Source: Methylocystis sp. (GTDB taxonomy: Bacteria; Pseudomonadota; Alphaproteobacteria; Rhizobiales; Beijerinckiaceae). From it: a DNA stretch of 64,000 nt. The notes beneath the pieces were generated by a model. The model ran no database searches, had not been told where the DNA came from, and was given only the letters and a program-made list of their open reading frames with translations. Each line of letters opens with the position of its first letter. Within the stretch, counting starts at the first letter, position 1. Shown here one piece after another: positions 19,856-28,068 of this stretch. The translations under genes were made by a program, and so were the position numbers. The stretch is from NCBI GenBank assembly GCA_020252485.1, contig JADCCX010000097.1, forward strand, positions 1-64,000, in the 5' to 3' direction.

Positions 19856-21004
19856 TCACCGCGTCAGAGCCCGATTCTTCTCCACATAACGCACGATACG
19901 TGTTGGCGTTTCCGCCGCCCGGCCGGCCCTTGCGGGATCGCGCAATTGTTCGTTGCGGACAGCGGGCGCGCGGCTGACGACGCCGGACTTGCCCGGCAGG
20001 GAGGCCTGCTCGATCTTGCGCAGCGACTCGCGCAGGGCCGGATCGATCAGATTGCTGCGGGCGATCGGCGTGAAGTTCGACTCGCGGTAAGGAACCACGC
20101 CACCGTTGAAGACCTTCATTCCCGTCTTCGTCATCACGATGTCGCCGATGCGCAGCGAGGTGTCCCCATAGACGGAAGGATCCGTGGCGAGACCGAAACC
20201 GTTCGCCGTGCAGCTGCAGGATTTGCTGATAGCCTTGCGGTAGCGGAACGCATTCTTCATCGCCGCATAGCGGCTCCCGGTCTCCTGCGACTGCGCCTCG
20301 GTGATATCTGCGCCGATTTCGCCGGTATAGACCGCGGTTTCCGCCGCCGGGCAGAGCCGGTTGCAGGTGTCCGCCTCGGTCGCATCTTCAAGGCTCCCTC
20401 CGCTGATCGGGAAGTAGAATCCGTCGCAGGTGCGCACGCAGTAACGCGCCTGGCCATCGCCCGCCCGGCTCGATGGAAAATACTGCGGAAGGGCGATGAT
20501 TGCCGCGCCCGTATCGGTCGAGGCGCGTCCGGCCGTTCGGCGCGGAGAACGGTCGAATGGCGAAACGGACGGCAGGGGGCCAGTGAATGGCGCATAGGCC
20601 GTCACCTGCACGCCGGAATTCGCCCCCGGCATTGGCCAGCCGCCTTGCGATCCCGCCGGCCTTTGCAACGGATAGCCGCTGCGCGGCACGGCCTCGCCAG
20701 GCCGCCTGACCGGCGAGGCGCTTCTTGAGGCGAAAAGGACGGTCGGCTGTACGGGACTTGCGCTTCGGGCGGTCGGCGCCGGCTGCGGCGCCACGCGCTG
20801 CTGACCCCGCACATAAGCCAGCACGCGCTGATCGTCATTCGCCCTGACGACGATGGCGCCGAAGGCGGCAAGGCCGATCACGGCTGTGACGGACACGACC
20901 GCCAGTCTGGCGGCGGCGCCGCTCCGCGGCCGGTTCGCATCAGGGACGGCGCGCACGGGAAACCGGGCACGTGAATCAGGACGCCTGGCCATTTGATCGG
21001 ACAT
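19856..21004 (-). CDS. DUF2865 domain protein, membrane-anchored
   Basis: 382 residues with an N-terminal cytoplasmic basic stretch, one transmembrane segment (about residues 32-55, AARLAVVSVTAVIGLAAFGAIVV), a Pro/Ser-rich linker and a cysteine-rich periplasmic domain. The DUF2865 signature is clear: ARYCVRTCDGFYFPISGG, then TCNRLCPAAET and KSCSCTANGFGL. The family is nearly confined to Hyphomicrobiales and is functionally uncharacterised; paired cysteines suggest disulfides. It stands alone. The 302-base stretch 21005-21306 on its 5' side holds its promoter region and no other gene I can support. Confidence 0.85.
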   Translation of the reverse strand: MSDQMARRPDSRARFPVRAVPDANRPRSGAAARLAVVSVTAVIGLAAFGAIVVRANDDQRVLAYVRGQQRVAPQPAPTARSASPVQPTVLFASRSASPVRRPGEAVPRSGYPLQRPAGSQGGWPMPGANSGVQVTAYAPFTGPLPSVSPFDRSPRRTAGRASTDTGAAIIALPQYFPSSRAGDGQARYCVRTCDGFYFPISGGSLEDATEADTCNRLCPAAETAVYTGEIGADITEAQSQETGSRYAAMKNAFRYRKAISKSCSCTANGFGLATDPSVYGDTSLRIGDIVMTKTGMKVFNGGVVPYRESNFTPIARSNLIDPALRESLRKIEQASLPGKSGVVSRAPAVRNEQLRDPARAGRAAETPTRIVRYVEKNRALTR

Positions 21005-21306
21005 CGATGCCGTTCCGTTCGGATTGCCGCCGCATCTGAAACCCTTAACAGTTTATGAATTCGATCAGTCAGTGGCAATGGCGATTAAGGTGAATGCGAA
21101 GGGCGCGCGCAGGAGGCACGGTGAACATGGCGCCCGTCCCTGCCCATCGGCGTGCGCTGGCCTCATGCCATCCGTTGCCGTCCGAATTCTCTTGCTGCGA
21201 AGGCGCTTCCGCTTCTGGCGGCTCTGCGCATGCAGCGGCGCCATCGAAAGGCTTGCAACAGGCCGCCGCCTCGTCTAGTCCGAAGTCACCGCCTGCTTCG
21301 GCCTGG

Positions 21307-21380
21307 TGGGGGATCGTCTAACGGTAGGACCCCAGACTCTGACTCTGGTTGTCTAGGTTCGAATCCTAGTCCCCCAGCCA
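21307..21380 (+). tRNA. tRNA-Gln (anticodon CTG)
   Basis: A full cloverleaf can be drawn. The acceptor stem pairs TGGGGGA (21307-21313) with TCCCCCA (21370-21376), followed by G and an encoded CCA. The anticodon stem CCAGA/TCTGG encloses the loop CTCTGAC, giving anticodon CTG, which reads CAG. The T arm has GGTTCGAATCC. Immediately downstream lie a recombinase remnant and an IS5-type element, so this tRNA marks the edge of a small mobile scar. Confidence 0.96.
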
Positions 21381-21517
21381 AATCCCGTTTTCGCAGGAAT
21401 GACGCCCTCAGGCGTTCTCGCAGGGATGGGCGCGGCGACGGCTTCCGCAAGGATATCAAAGGGTTGCCGGAAAGTGGCGGTGAGTTCGCCAACATTCCAT
21501 CGGCAGTTCGATACTAG
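21381..21517 (-). pseudogene. Probable C-terminal remnant of a serine-type site-specific recombinase
   Basis: Read leftwards from the IS edge, the frame gives VSNCRWNVGELTATFRQPFD and ILAEAVAAP before running into repeat-like sequence (VIPAKTG, a translation often produced by a CGTCATTCCTGCG intergenic repeat) and the tRNA. The pattern of hydrophobic-SNC.W..GEL...FRQPFD.LAE resembles the ends of large serine recombinases in rhizobia. The N-terminal portion is not present on the other side of the insertion element. The identification rests on recalled patterns over about 30 residues. Confidence 0.45.
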
Positions 21518-22363
21518 GCGTCGTGGACAAAGGTTGACGTAAGACTCGAAGATTGATTCAAGGCTTCTTTTTGGAGGAAGCCTTGGGCGAACGGATCGGT
21601 CTTTCGGACGGGGAATGGGCGTTGATCGGGCCTTTGCTGCCTGCCGAGCGCGGGCGCGGCTGCCGCCCTGCACAGGACAACCGTCGCTACTTCGAAGGCA
21701 TGATGTGGCTGGCGCGGACGGGCGCGCAGTGGCGGCATCTCCCGGACGATTATGGCAAATGGAACAGCGTCTTCCGCCGTTACCGGCGCTGGGTGGAGGT
21801 TGGCGTCTTCGATGCCATGCTGGAGAGCCTGGCGGAGTTGGCCGAGCGAGACCCCTGCGCCGATATGATCGACAGCACGGTTGTCCGGGCGCATCACTGC
21901 GCAGCCGGCCTAAAAAGGGGACTCAAAAAACCGAGGCGCTTGGCCGATCGCGCGGCGGCTTCACCACGAAGCTCCACGCCCGTTGCGATGCCCAAGGCCG
22001 CCCGCTCGGCTTCGTCCTGACGGGTGGAGAAGCGCACGATATCAACGGCTTCGCGCCTCTGCTGCGGATGATCGCCGACAAGATCGAAGCGCTGCTGGCC
22101 GACAAGGGCTACGATGCCGACGCTGTTCGTGAAGAGTTGACGAAGGCCGGGATCGAGGCCGTCATCCCGGCCAAACGCAACCGCAAGAACCCTGCACCCC
22201 ACGATGCCGGGAAATACAAGTGGCGCAACCTGATCGAGAGACTATTCAGCAAGCTCAAGAACTGGCGGCGCGTCGCCACCCGATACGACAAGAGCAAAGA
22301 GTCTTACCTCGGCTTTGTCGCAATCGCTGCAATCAAACTCTGGCTACCCTTTGTCCACGAGGC
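21518..22363 (+). mobile_element. Complete IS5-family insertion sequence, IS427 group (846 bp)
   Basis: The ends form inverted repeats: left GCGTCGTGGACAAAGG (from 21518) and right, on the other strand, GCCTCGTGGACAAAGG (ending at 22363), matching 15 of 16. The tetranucleotide CTAG flanks both sides (21514-21517 and 22364-22367), consistent with the CTAG/TA target preference of IS427-group elements. The interior holds a two-frame DDE transposase with an A6 slippage site. The transposase stop codon TAG is completed by the flanking CTAG. The element looks intact. Confidence 0.9.
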
Positions 22364-22367
22364 CTAG
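21553..22367 (+). CDS. IS5-family (IS427 group) transposase made by frameshift from two overlapping frames
   Basis: The first frame (21553-22020) gives the N-terminal DUF4096-like part, LSDGEWALIGPLLPAERGRG, with MIDSTVVRAHHCAAG carrying the first catalytic Asp. The second frame (ending 22367) supplies RGGFTTKLHARCDAQGRPL, ADKGYDADAVRE (second Asp) and the end with FSKLKNWRRVATRYDK. The frames join by a -1 shift, most likely at the A6 run at 21925-21930, after which the reading becomes TEALGRSRGGF. Programmed frameshifting is the norm for this group, so this is not a broken gene. The start appears to be TTG at 21553; no ATG is available nearby. Confidence 0.85.
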
Positions 22368-22568
22368 GCGTAAGGCTGCTCCGCAAGAATTGAAGCACCT
22401 CACGCCGAGACGAAGTAATGCAAGGTGCTCGTTGTTATTGTGGTTATCCAATCTCAAAAGCCAATCGATGAATTCCATAGCCAGATTGATAATGGTGACA
22501 TGAGAAAGCTGATCAGTATCAGCGGCAACATACGCGTCATGGGCCTCAATAATTGCGATTTCATCCAT
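22344..22568 (-). pseudogene. Hypothetical protein truncated by the insertion sequence
   Basis: The gene starts at 22568 with ATG overlapping the XRE regulator stop (ATGA), so the two were a coupled operon. Native codons run to 22368, about 67 residues including TIINLAMEFIDWLLRLDNH and HLALLRLGVRCFNSCGAAL, then reading enters the IS end and stops at 22344. The sequence is helical with an amphipathic pattern. I do not recognise a family. The missing 3' half is not found on the far side of the insertion, so more than a simple insertion took place. Confidence 0.6.
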
Positions 22569-22939
22569 CAGATAGAAATCGGGGGCAGCGATTCGTTGGT
22601 GCGCGCCTGGCGGGCCAGCTTCAGCACGTCCTCGGCGGAAAGCCCCTTGGTGGACCGCAGCAGCGCCGCGAGCTCGCGCGGCTGCTGTTTGATAATGTCG
22701 GAGAGGTCCGAGGCGACCTTGCCGGCGCGCGCAAGGAGTTCATCGACGTCGCAGGCGATCACCTGCGCAATCGCCTTGACCTTGTCCTCAGCGGGCGGCG
22801 GGAACTCGTCGCGCTCGACTTTGGACAGGTATGTCGGGCTGACGCCGATCATCTTCGCCATTTCGCGAAGCCCGATTTCGCGCGCCTCGCGCTCCCGGCG
22901 CACGAACTCGCCGAACCGTTCCGCGGACATGCTTGCCAT
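22568..22939 (-). CDS. XRE-family helix-turn-helix regulator
   Basis: 123-residue cytosolic DNA-binding protein. The N-terminal HTH_3 domain spans about residues 8-68: REAREIGLREMAKMIGVSPT then YLSKVERDEFPPP, with recognition helix in the second part. A C-terminal helical tail (SDIIKQQPRELAALLRSTKGLSAED) follows. This type of repressor usually controls its own operon in genomic islands or prophages. A downstream partner gene overlaps by one base and is truncated. A perfect 15-base palindrome 62 bases upstream of the start is a likely operator. The stretch 23017-23264 beyond it shows no supportable gene. Confidence 0.85.
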   Translation of the reverse strand: MASMSAERFGEFVRREREAREIGLREMAKMIGVSPTYLSKVERDEFPPPAEDKVKAIAQVIACDVDELLARAGKVASDLSDIIKQQPRELAALLRSTKGLSAEDVLKLARQARTNESLPPISI

Positions 22940-23001
22940 ACCCGCCGCCTGTTTAGGAATGACTGTACACCCGAAGCCCGCAGGTCTGTTAACTGATATC
23001 T

Positions 23002-23016
23002 AAACATTCGATGTTT
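23002..23016. promoter_or_regulatory. Perfect palindrome, candidate operator of the XRE regulator
   Basis: AAACATTCGATGTTT is a perfect inverted repeat (6-base arms, 3-base centre) located 62 bases before the ATG of the XRE gene, close to where a -35 region would lie. XRE repressors commonly bind such short dyads to autoregulate. The neighbouring sequence (TTAACTGATATC) is AT-rich, consistent with a promoter. Confidence 0.45.
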
Positions 23017-23264
23017 GGCGCGGTTTCAGAATGGCCTGAATGCCGCGCATCCAGGCGAGCGTGCGCAGAAATTCCGGGCCGGGCGAAATGCAGAGATTCC
23101 CATAGGTTTCAAGAAACCGCCGCCAAATTTCCCGGAAACGCCTGACGACAAATCGGTTTGTCCAGCCGGGCAGCGCGTCGGGATTCGCAGTGTCATGCAA
23201 GTGTGAGACACAGTGACGGCTGACCCCAAGCCACCCCGACGCCTTCAAAATGGCCTGGCTCCGG

Positions 23265-24236
23265 TCAGCGTGGGTCGCTCTCCGCCAGGATCAGGGCACC
23301 GGCGCTGTCGTCAGAGCCAAGGGCCGCTCCTGGCCAGCGTCCGCTTGAGATCAGACCCCGAGTGACATCTGTCACCAAATCGAGAACCAGGCCCGCCTTG
23401 ACATGCCGCGCGAACCGGGACGAACACATGAGATGGTGCTCGACCTTGAGTTCGGGTTTGACGATAGCCCACGACTTCAAGCCATGCCTCTGCCAATCCA
23501 GGCTCATCGACTCCGGCAGGATGGTGTAGCCGGAAACCGAAAGCAACCGCTCCCTGATCTGCGCAAGAGAGTCGATTTCGGCTGTGAAGCTGAGGGGAAC
23601 CTGCGCGTCCGCGGAGTAGTTTTCGATCATCCGTCGAAGCTGGTGGTCTCGGGTGGTATGGACGAGCGGCAGATTGGCGAGTTCAGCGAATGAGACCGCA
23701 ACACGATCCCCGAAAGGTCCGGCCTCACGCCCGATGACCACAAGACGTTCACGTCCGATACTGCTGACTCTGCCGCGGAATGAGGCCGACTTGCCATAGA
23801 GGATAGCGCCGTCGATATCGTTCTGATCCAGCCATTTCTGGAGGTGTCCGGTCATTCCTTCCACAATATGGAGAACGATGTCCGGATGACGACGGGCGAA
23901 AGCGTCGATGAGCGTCATCGTGACCACACCCGTCATCGTGGTGGGAAGACCAAAGCGCACCGCGAAGGTCGCGGCCTTTCCCACTGCCTGAACCGCATGA
24001 GCGGCTTCTTCAACCCGTTCGATGATGTCATTCGCCAGAGGGAGAAGGATCCTGCCGCTTTCGGTCAGGACTATGCCCCGGCTGTGCCTCACGAGAAGCT
24101 GTGTCTTGAGCTGCGCCTCCAGCGCGGCGATCTGGCTGCTCAGCGCCGGTTGAGCGATCCGCAGGTGCTCCGAGGCGCGCGAGAAGCTTCCATGTCGAGC
24201 GATCGAGACGAAGTAGCGAAGCTGCTTGATATCCAT
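23265..24236 (-). CDS. LysR-family transcriptional regulator
   Basis: 323 residues, standard LysR size. The winged HTH covers residues 1-60: MDIKQLRYFVSIARHGSFSR, then AQPALSSQIAALEAQL. The effector domain follows from about residue 90 (RFGLPTTMTGVVTMTLIDAF). Its opening resembles the NAC/Cbl-like or nitrogen-assimilation subgroup (RFGLP....), but that is weak evidence. It is divergent from the cyclase-amidase pair across a 306-base gap, so it most likely regulates those genes in response to the substrate or a product of the pathway. It marks the left edge of the catabolic island. Confidence 0.9.
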   Translation of the reverse strand: MDIKQLRYFVSIARHGSFSRASEHLRIAQPALSSQIAALEAQLKTQLLVRHSRGIVLTESGRILLPLANDIIERVEEAAHAVQAVGKAATFAVRFGLPTTMTGVVTMTLIDAFARRHPDIVLHIVEGMTGHLQKWLDQNDIDGAILYGKSASFRGRVSSIGRERLVVIGREAGPFGDRVAVSFAELANLPLVHTTRDHQLRRMIENYSADAQVPLSFTAEIDSLAQIRERLLSVSGYTILPESMSLDWQRHGLKSWAIVKPELKVEHHLMCSSRFARHVKAGLVLDLVTDVTRGLISSGRWPGAALGSDDSAGALILAESDPR

Positions 24237-24374
24237 TCAAATTCTCATCGCCCGTGCCGCCGGAGTCATCAAGAGCCACGTTACCGGCCGGGTCGATAAA
24301 CAGACGCTGGCGGGCCAGTTGTCGAAAGCCAGCTTCGGCGGGAGGCTTCGCGTCGCGCTCGACGACGAGCTATA

Positions 24375-24389
24375 GGGATCGACGATACC
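24375..24389. promoter_or_regulatory. Candidate LysR operator in the divergent gap
   Basis: GGGATCGACGATACC is an imperfect dyad (6 of 7 arm positions match) and overlaps a T-N11-A arrangement (T24373, A24385) expected of LysR sites. It lies midway between the LysR start (about 140 bases) and the cyclase start (about 154 bases). Nothing else clearly functional was seen in 24237-24542. Confidence 0.3.
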
Positions 24390-24542
24390 TGCCTTCATTA
24401 AACAGTATTTCATTTCGCTCCATGTTGCCGCGACACTCGGATCAACGGACAGCAATCGGCGTTCGAATGATCTGCCGGGAGCCATGAGCCCGCGATTCCG
24501 ATTGTCGAAGTCCGCCCAGTTCACCATGGAAAGGAAGCAGTC

Positions 24543-25250
24543 ATGCCCGGTTTACCCAGTGGACGAATTGTCGATCTGACCCTTACGATGACGGACAACA
24601 TGACGGCGCACAAAATGTTCCAGTCGCCGATCGTCGTTACACATATGCGCCACCCCGAAACGATCAGCTACAAGCTCGGCGTTCCCGGCGATCCGATGAC
24701 ATTCCAGACGAACTTCCTCTCGACCCTCGATCACGTGGGAACGCATGTCGATGCGTTTCTGCACACCAATCCAGACGGCGAATCCGTCGATAACATGCCG
24801 CTGGACATGTTCATGGGAAAAGCCGTCTGCCTCGACCTTCGGCACATTCCCGATCTGGGCGATGTCGACATCGCCGATCTTGAGGCAGCCGAAAGGAAGG
24901 CAGGCGTCAAGATTGATGGGCACATCGTCTTGATGTGCTCGGGCCTGACGAAGAAGCATTATCCGGGGCGAGCGGCCTGTGAATCGAATTGGGGCCTGAC
25001 GGCAGCCGCCACACATTGGCTCGCCGATCGCGGATCGAAGGCGCATGGCGTCGAGGGCCCCTCGACAGATCGCCCGAACTGGACGGAGTTCCCCAGCCAT
25101 CGCGTCTGCCGCGATCGCAAGATCTTCCATTGGGAATGGCTGGTGAACCTTGATGAGCTCGTCGGCAAAGGCGAGTTCTTCTTTAGCGGCGTCCCCCTGA
25201 AGATCGGCGGCGGCTCCGGCTCACCGGTGCGCGCATTCGCGATCGTCTGA
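24543..25250 (+). CDS. Cyclase-family hydrolase (kynurenine formamidase-like)
   Basis: 235-residue metal-dependent hydrolase of the cyclase/KynB superfamily (Pfam Cyclase). The metal motif HxGTHxDxxxH is present as DHVGTHVDAFLH, and VDIADLEAAERKAGVKIDGHIVL and a C-terminal HW/G(V)PL segment fit the fold. Members hydrolyse formamides, isatin or lactam-like rings. With an amidase 80 bases downstream and several cyclic-amide hydrolases further on, a ring-opening or deformylation step is plausible. KynB itself is not claimed because no kynureninase or tryptophan dioxygenase is nearby. A GGAAAGGAAG stretch gives a good ribosome site before the ATG at 24543. Confidence 0.85.
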   Translation: MPGLPSGRIVDLTLTMTDNMTAHKMFQSPIVVTHMRHPETISYKLGVPGDPMTFQTNFLSTLDHVGTHVDAFLHTNPDGESVDNMPLDMFMGKAVCLDLRHIPDLGDVDIADLEAAERKAGVKIDGHIVLMCSGLTKKHYPGRAACESNWGLTAAATHWLADRGSKAHGVEGPSTDRPNWTEFPSHRVCRDRKIFHWEWLVNLDELVGKGEFFFSGVPLKIGGGSGSPVRAFAIV

Positions 25251-25329
25251 TCCCGGGGCGGCGCGTTCCTGCTGTTTCAGGCGCGCACCGCTCTTTCCCT
25301 CAGGCAATCTGGAACAGGGCGGCAGCAGG

Positions 25330-26739
25330 ATGTCCGAGATACTCTGGAAGTCGGCGGTCGAGCTTCGCGAACTCGTCGCCAGCAAGGCGATCTCGCCCAC
25401 CGAACTGCTTCGCGCGTCGCTGGAACGGCTGAAAGAGGCCGAGGGCGACATCAACGCTTTCGTCGAAGTGACCGAAGATCAGGCTTATGCAGCGGCGCAG
25501 TCTGTCGAGGCTGCGGTTATGCGTGGTGAGCCGCTCGGTGCGTTGGCGGGACTGCCAATCTCGGTCAAGGACCTGATCGCGGTGAAGGGTGCGCGGCTGA
25601 CCTTCGGGTCGCGCGCCATGGCAGAGAACGTTGCAGCTGTGGACGCGCCGTCGGTCGAACGCGTCCGCAGGGCGCAGGGCGTCATCATCGGCAAGACAAC
25701 AACGAGCGAGTTCGGCTGCAAGGGTGTAGGGTCGTCGCCGCTCACCGGAATCACGCGCAATCCGTGGGACCTCTCCAAAACGCCCGGCGGCTCAAGCGCC
25801 GGCGCAGCAGCGAGCATCGCCGCAGGCGTCACATCGATCGGGTTGGGCACCGACGGAGGGGGCTCGATCAGGATCCCCTGTGCGCTCACGGGCCTGTTTG
25901 GCATCAAGGGCCACTTCGGGCGCGTTCCCGTCTTTCCGACGAGCGCGACCCCGACCTTGGCGCATGTCGGCCCAATGGCGCGTACGGTCCGTGACGCGGC
26001 ATTGCTGATGGGGACGATCGCAGGTTTCGATGCGCGCGATCCGGCGGCGGTCGCGCAGCCGGTGCCTGACTATCTCGCCGAATGCGGCAAGTCCGTCCGG
26101 GGACTGCGGATCGCGTGGAGCCCGACGCTCGGCTATGCCCGCCCCAAGCCAGAGGTTCTCGACATCGTCGCCAAAGCGGCAGGGAGCCTCCAGTCACTCG
26201 GCTGTGAAGTCGAACTGGTCGATGACGTTTTCGAGGATCCGCTTGAACTCTTCATGGCGGAGTTTTTCGCCGGTGCGGGAACGCGGCTGCGGCCGGTGCT
26301 CGAAAACCGGCGCGAGCTGCTGGACCCGGCCGTCGCGCGCACGCTCGATATGGCCATGTCGCAGAGCATGAAGGATTACTACGAGAAGGTCTTCAAGCGG
26401 TACGACCTGCGCCTGAAGGTCTGCGAATTCTTCTCGCGCTTCGACCTCCTCGTCACGCCGACCCTGCCGACAGAGGCCTTCGCAGCCGAGGCCGACTTCC
26501 CACCGGACATCGGTTCGCCGGACAACCTTTTTGATTGGATTCAATACACTTATCCGTTCAACCTCACGGGCCTGCCGGCTGCCTCGATCCCGGCTGGCTT
26601 CACTGCCGCCGGCCTGCCCGTGGGCCTGCAGATCGTCGGCCCGCATCTGGGCGAGGCCGTGATCATCCGACTGGCAGCGGCTTTCGAGGCAGCACGGCCA
26701 TGGGACCAACTGAAGCCGCCGATGACGTCGTTGTCATGA
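25330..26739 (+). CDS. Amidase-signature family amidase
   Basis: 469-residue enzyme of the amidase signature family (Ser-cisSer-Lys triad). The catalytic Lys lies in LPISVKDLIAVKG, and the Ser-rich motif reads TPGGSSAGAAASIAAG with the nucleophile in GTDGGGSIRIPCALTGLFG. The length and the C-terminal FNLTGLPAASIPAGF are typical. It hydrolyses a linear amide to acid and ammonia; GatA is unlikely because no gatB or gatC is nearby. With the cyclase-family gene it forms a two-gene unit under LysR. Its 3' end overlaps the convergent GTPase gene by 6 bases. Confidence 0.9.
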   Translation: MSEILWKSAVELRELVASKAISPTELLRASLERLKEAEGDINAFVEVTEDQAYAAAQSVEAAVMRGEPLGALAGLPISVKDLIAVKGARLTFGSRAMAENVAAVDAPSVERVRRAQGVIIGKTTTSEFGCKGVGSSPLTGITRNPWDLSKTPGGSSAGAAASIAAGVTSIGLGTDGGGSIRIPCALTGLFGIKGHFGRVPVFPTSATPTLAHVGPMARTVRDAALLMGTIAGFDARDPAAVAQPVPDYLAECGKSVRGLRIAWSPTLGYARPKPEVLDIVAKAAGSLQSLGCEVELVDDVFEDPLELFMAEFFAGAGTRLRPVLENRRELLDPAVARTLDMAMSQSMKDYYEKVFKRYDLRLKVCEFFSRFDLLVTPTLPTEAFAAEADFPPDIGSPDNLFDWIQYTYPFNLTGLPAASIPAGFTAAGLPVGLQIVGPHLGEAVIIRLAAAFEAARPWDQLKPPMTSLS

Positions 26740-27714
26740 CGTTTCGTCGAGGGACCGCAACCGCTGTTCCGTCGTGAAACGGCTGAGAGAGCGCGGGAGG
26801 TCCTCAGCCGCGAAGCCACGGCCGATGACCGCGATCATGTTGTCGTCGGCAACGGGGCACTCAGTTTCCGGCAGGATCTCGGGTGCCTGGACCGAGGATC
26901 GAACGCTTTGCAACAGCAGGCGCCCTGCCGGTGTGCGGATGACGCCCTTGACCCGCACGATCTCCTCGCCTCTCGCGTGCAAGAGCGCGCTGAGCCACAC
27001 CGCGAAGCTCGCCCAGTCTGGCTCCGGGCCGAGATCGAGGCTCGCCGCGAGCATTGGCCTGTGATCGGCGGCCTGCGGCTCCTGGCATGCGACAAGCGCC
27101 GGGTCTGGTGCGAGCAGAGCGACGGCGCTGCCCCGCACGGCGCCGCTTCGGCTGGCTCCTGGGTTCATGGCCGCGATCGCCGAGACAAGGCGCACGAGTG
27201 AGGCGTCCTCGGTTTCGTCAATTTTCGTGACCACAAGCCGATCCGCCGCCTCGACCTGCGCGCGCGACAGCGGCTCGCCGCGAAGTTGCGCAAGGCCGTT
27301 CACGCCATCAACGACGACGATGATCTCGGCGACCTGGAAGTGATGGATGAGAACCGGATCCGTTTCGATCGCCTCCAGGAGGGCAGCGGGATCTGCGAGC
27401 CCGCTCGTCTCGATGACGACATGGCCCGGTCCGCCATCCTCGGCGCGTGTGCGCTCGTTGGCGACGCTGCGCAGCAGGGCAATGAACTCCGTCCGCCCCT
27501 CACAGCAGGCGCACCCGCCCGGAAGCGTGAGGATGGAGCCCTTGCGGGAAAGGATCAGGCCATCGACCGGGACAGCGGCGGCCTCGTTCACGATCACAAT
27601 CGCATCCGCCATCTGCCCGTGATGCAACTGGTGCCGCAGCCAGGTCGTCTTGCCCGCCCCGAGAAAGCCGCCAATGATCGTGATCTTGAGGCGGTTCTCC
27701 GGCGTGCCGTTCAT
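26734..27714 (-). CDS. COG0523 (CobW/Nha3-like) GTPase, putative metallochaperone
   Basis: 326-residue G3E GTPase. The Walker A is GGFLGAGKTT (residues 15-24), the family metal motif GCxCC appears as GGCACCEGR (Cys68, Cys70, Cys71), Walker B-like ETSGLADP follows, and the base-recognition motif is TKID. The C-terminal CobW_C domain begins near VKGVIRTPAGRLLLQS. COG0523 proteins insert zinc, cobalt or iron into partner enzymes; Nha3 does so for nitrile hydratase. Its start overlaps the upstream CxxC gene by four bases (ATGA), and the operon contains metal-dependent amidohydrolases that are natural client candidates. The actual metal and client are unknown. Confidence 0.88.
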   Translation of the reverse strand: MNGTPENRLKITIIGGFLGAGKTTWLRHQLHHGQMADAIVIVNEAAAVPVDGLILSRKGSILTLPGGCACCEGRTEFIALLRSVANERTRAEDGGPGHVVIETSGLADPAALLEAIETDPVLIHHFQVAEIIVVVDGVNGLAQLRGEPLSRAQVEAADRLVVTKIDETEDASLVRLVSAIAAMNPGASRSGAVRGSAVALLAPDPALVACQEPQAADHRPMLAASLDLGPEPDWASFAVWLSALLHARGEEIVRVKGVIRTPAGRLLLQSVRSSVQAPEILPETECPVADDNMIAVIGRGFAAEDLPRSLSRFTTEQRLRSLDETS

Positions 27715-28010
27715 GACTCCGCGATCCGTGTGAAGCGGGGGTCAAGCGGATCGACCGGCCGACCGCAAAGGCGCTCGGCCGCAACCCAAAGGTCCTTGAG
27801 GTTATCGACGATCTCGATGCGGCCGGTCTTGTCCGAGAGGGCGATCCCCGAGGTCGCCCCGTCGTCATGGGCGCTCAGCCCATAGGACGAAAGCGCGACC
27901 CGCAGACTGGCCGAACGACGGAACCGGCTCCGAAGACGGTCTGTTGCATTGCTGGCGCCTGCCTCGGTCCAGTGGGCCAGGGTCGATGGAAAGCCGCAGT
28001 TTGAGCACAT
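27711..28010 (-). CDS. Small CxxC protein coupled to the COG0523 GTPase
   Basis: 99 residues starting MCSNCGFPSTLAHWTEAGAS, so a CxxC pair sits at the extreme N-terminus with a His nine residues after the second Cys. The rest is Arg-rich then contains ALSSYGLSAHDDGATSG and LWVAAERLCGRPVDPLDPRF. I do not assign a known family with confidence. There is no signal peptide. The gene is translationally coupled to the GTPase (ATGA overlap) and lies 58 bases after the deacetylase-fold enzyme gene. An N-terminal Cys pair plus coupling to a metallochaperone suggests a metal-handling or adaptor role; that is inference. Confidence 0.7.
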   Translation of the reverse strand: MCSNCGFPSTLAHWTEAGASNATDRLRSRFRRSASLRVALSSYGLSAHDDGATSGIALSDKTGRIEIVDNLKDLWVAAERLCGRPVDPLDPRFTRIAES

Positions 28011-28068
28011 TAATGCCTCCTGCCGGAAAATGCGTGAAGCGGACCTCCCGCCTTTTCGGCGATGCAGT

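Noticed and set aside
21094-21321. Possible small gene before tRNA-Gln
   Set aside because: The frame runs into the tRNA and its product has no coherent composition or family.
23000-23248. 82-codon minus-strand frame between the XRE and LysR genes
   Set aside because: No ribosome site, no recognisable family, and it overlaps the candidate operator palindrome; it looks like chance or very old debris.
23265-26739. Kynurenine pathway (KynB) or GatCAB assignment for the cyclase and amidase
   Set aside because: No kynureninase, tryptophan dioxygenase, gatB or gatC is nearby, so only family-level names are justified.
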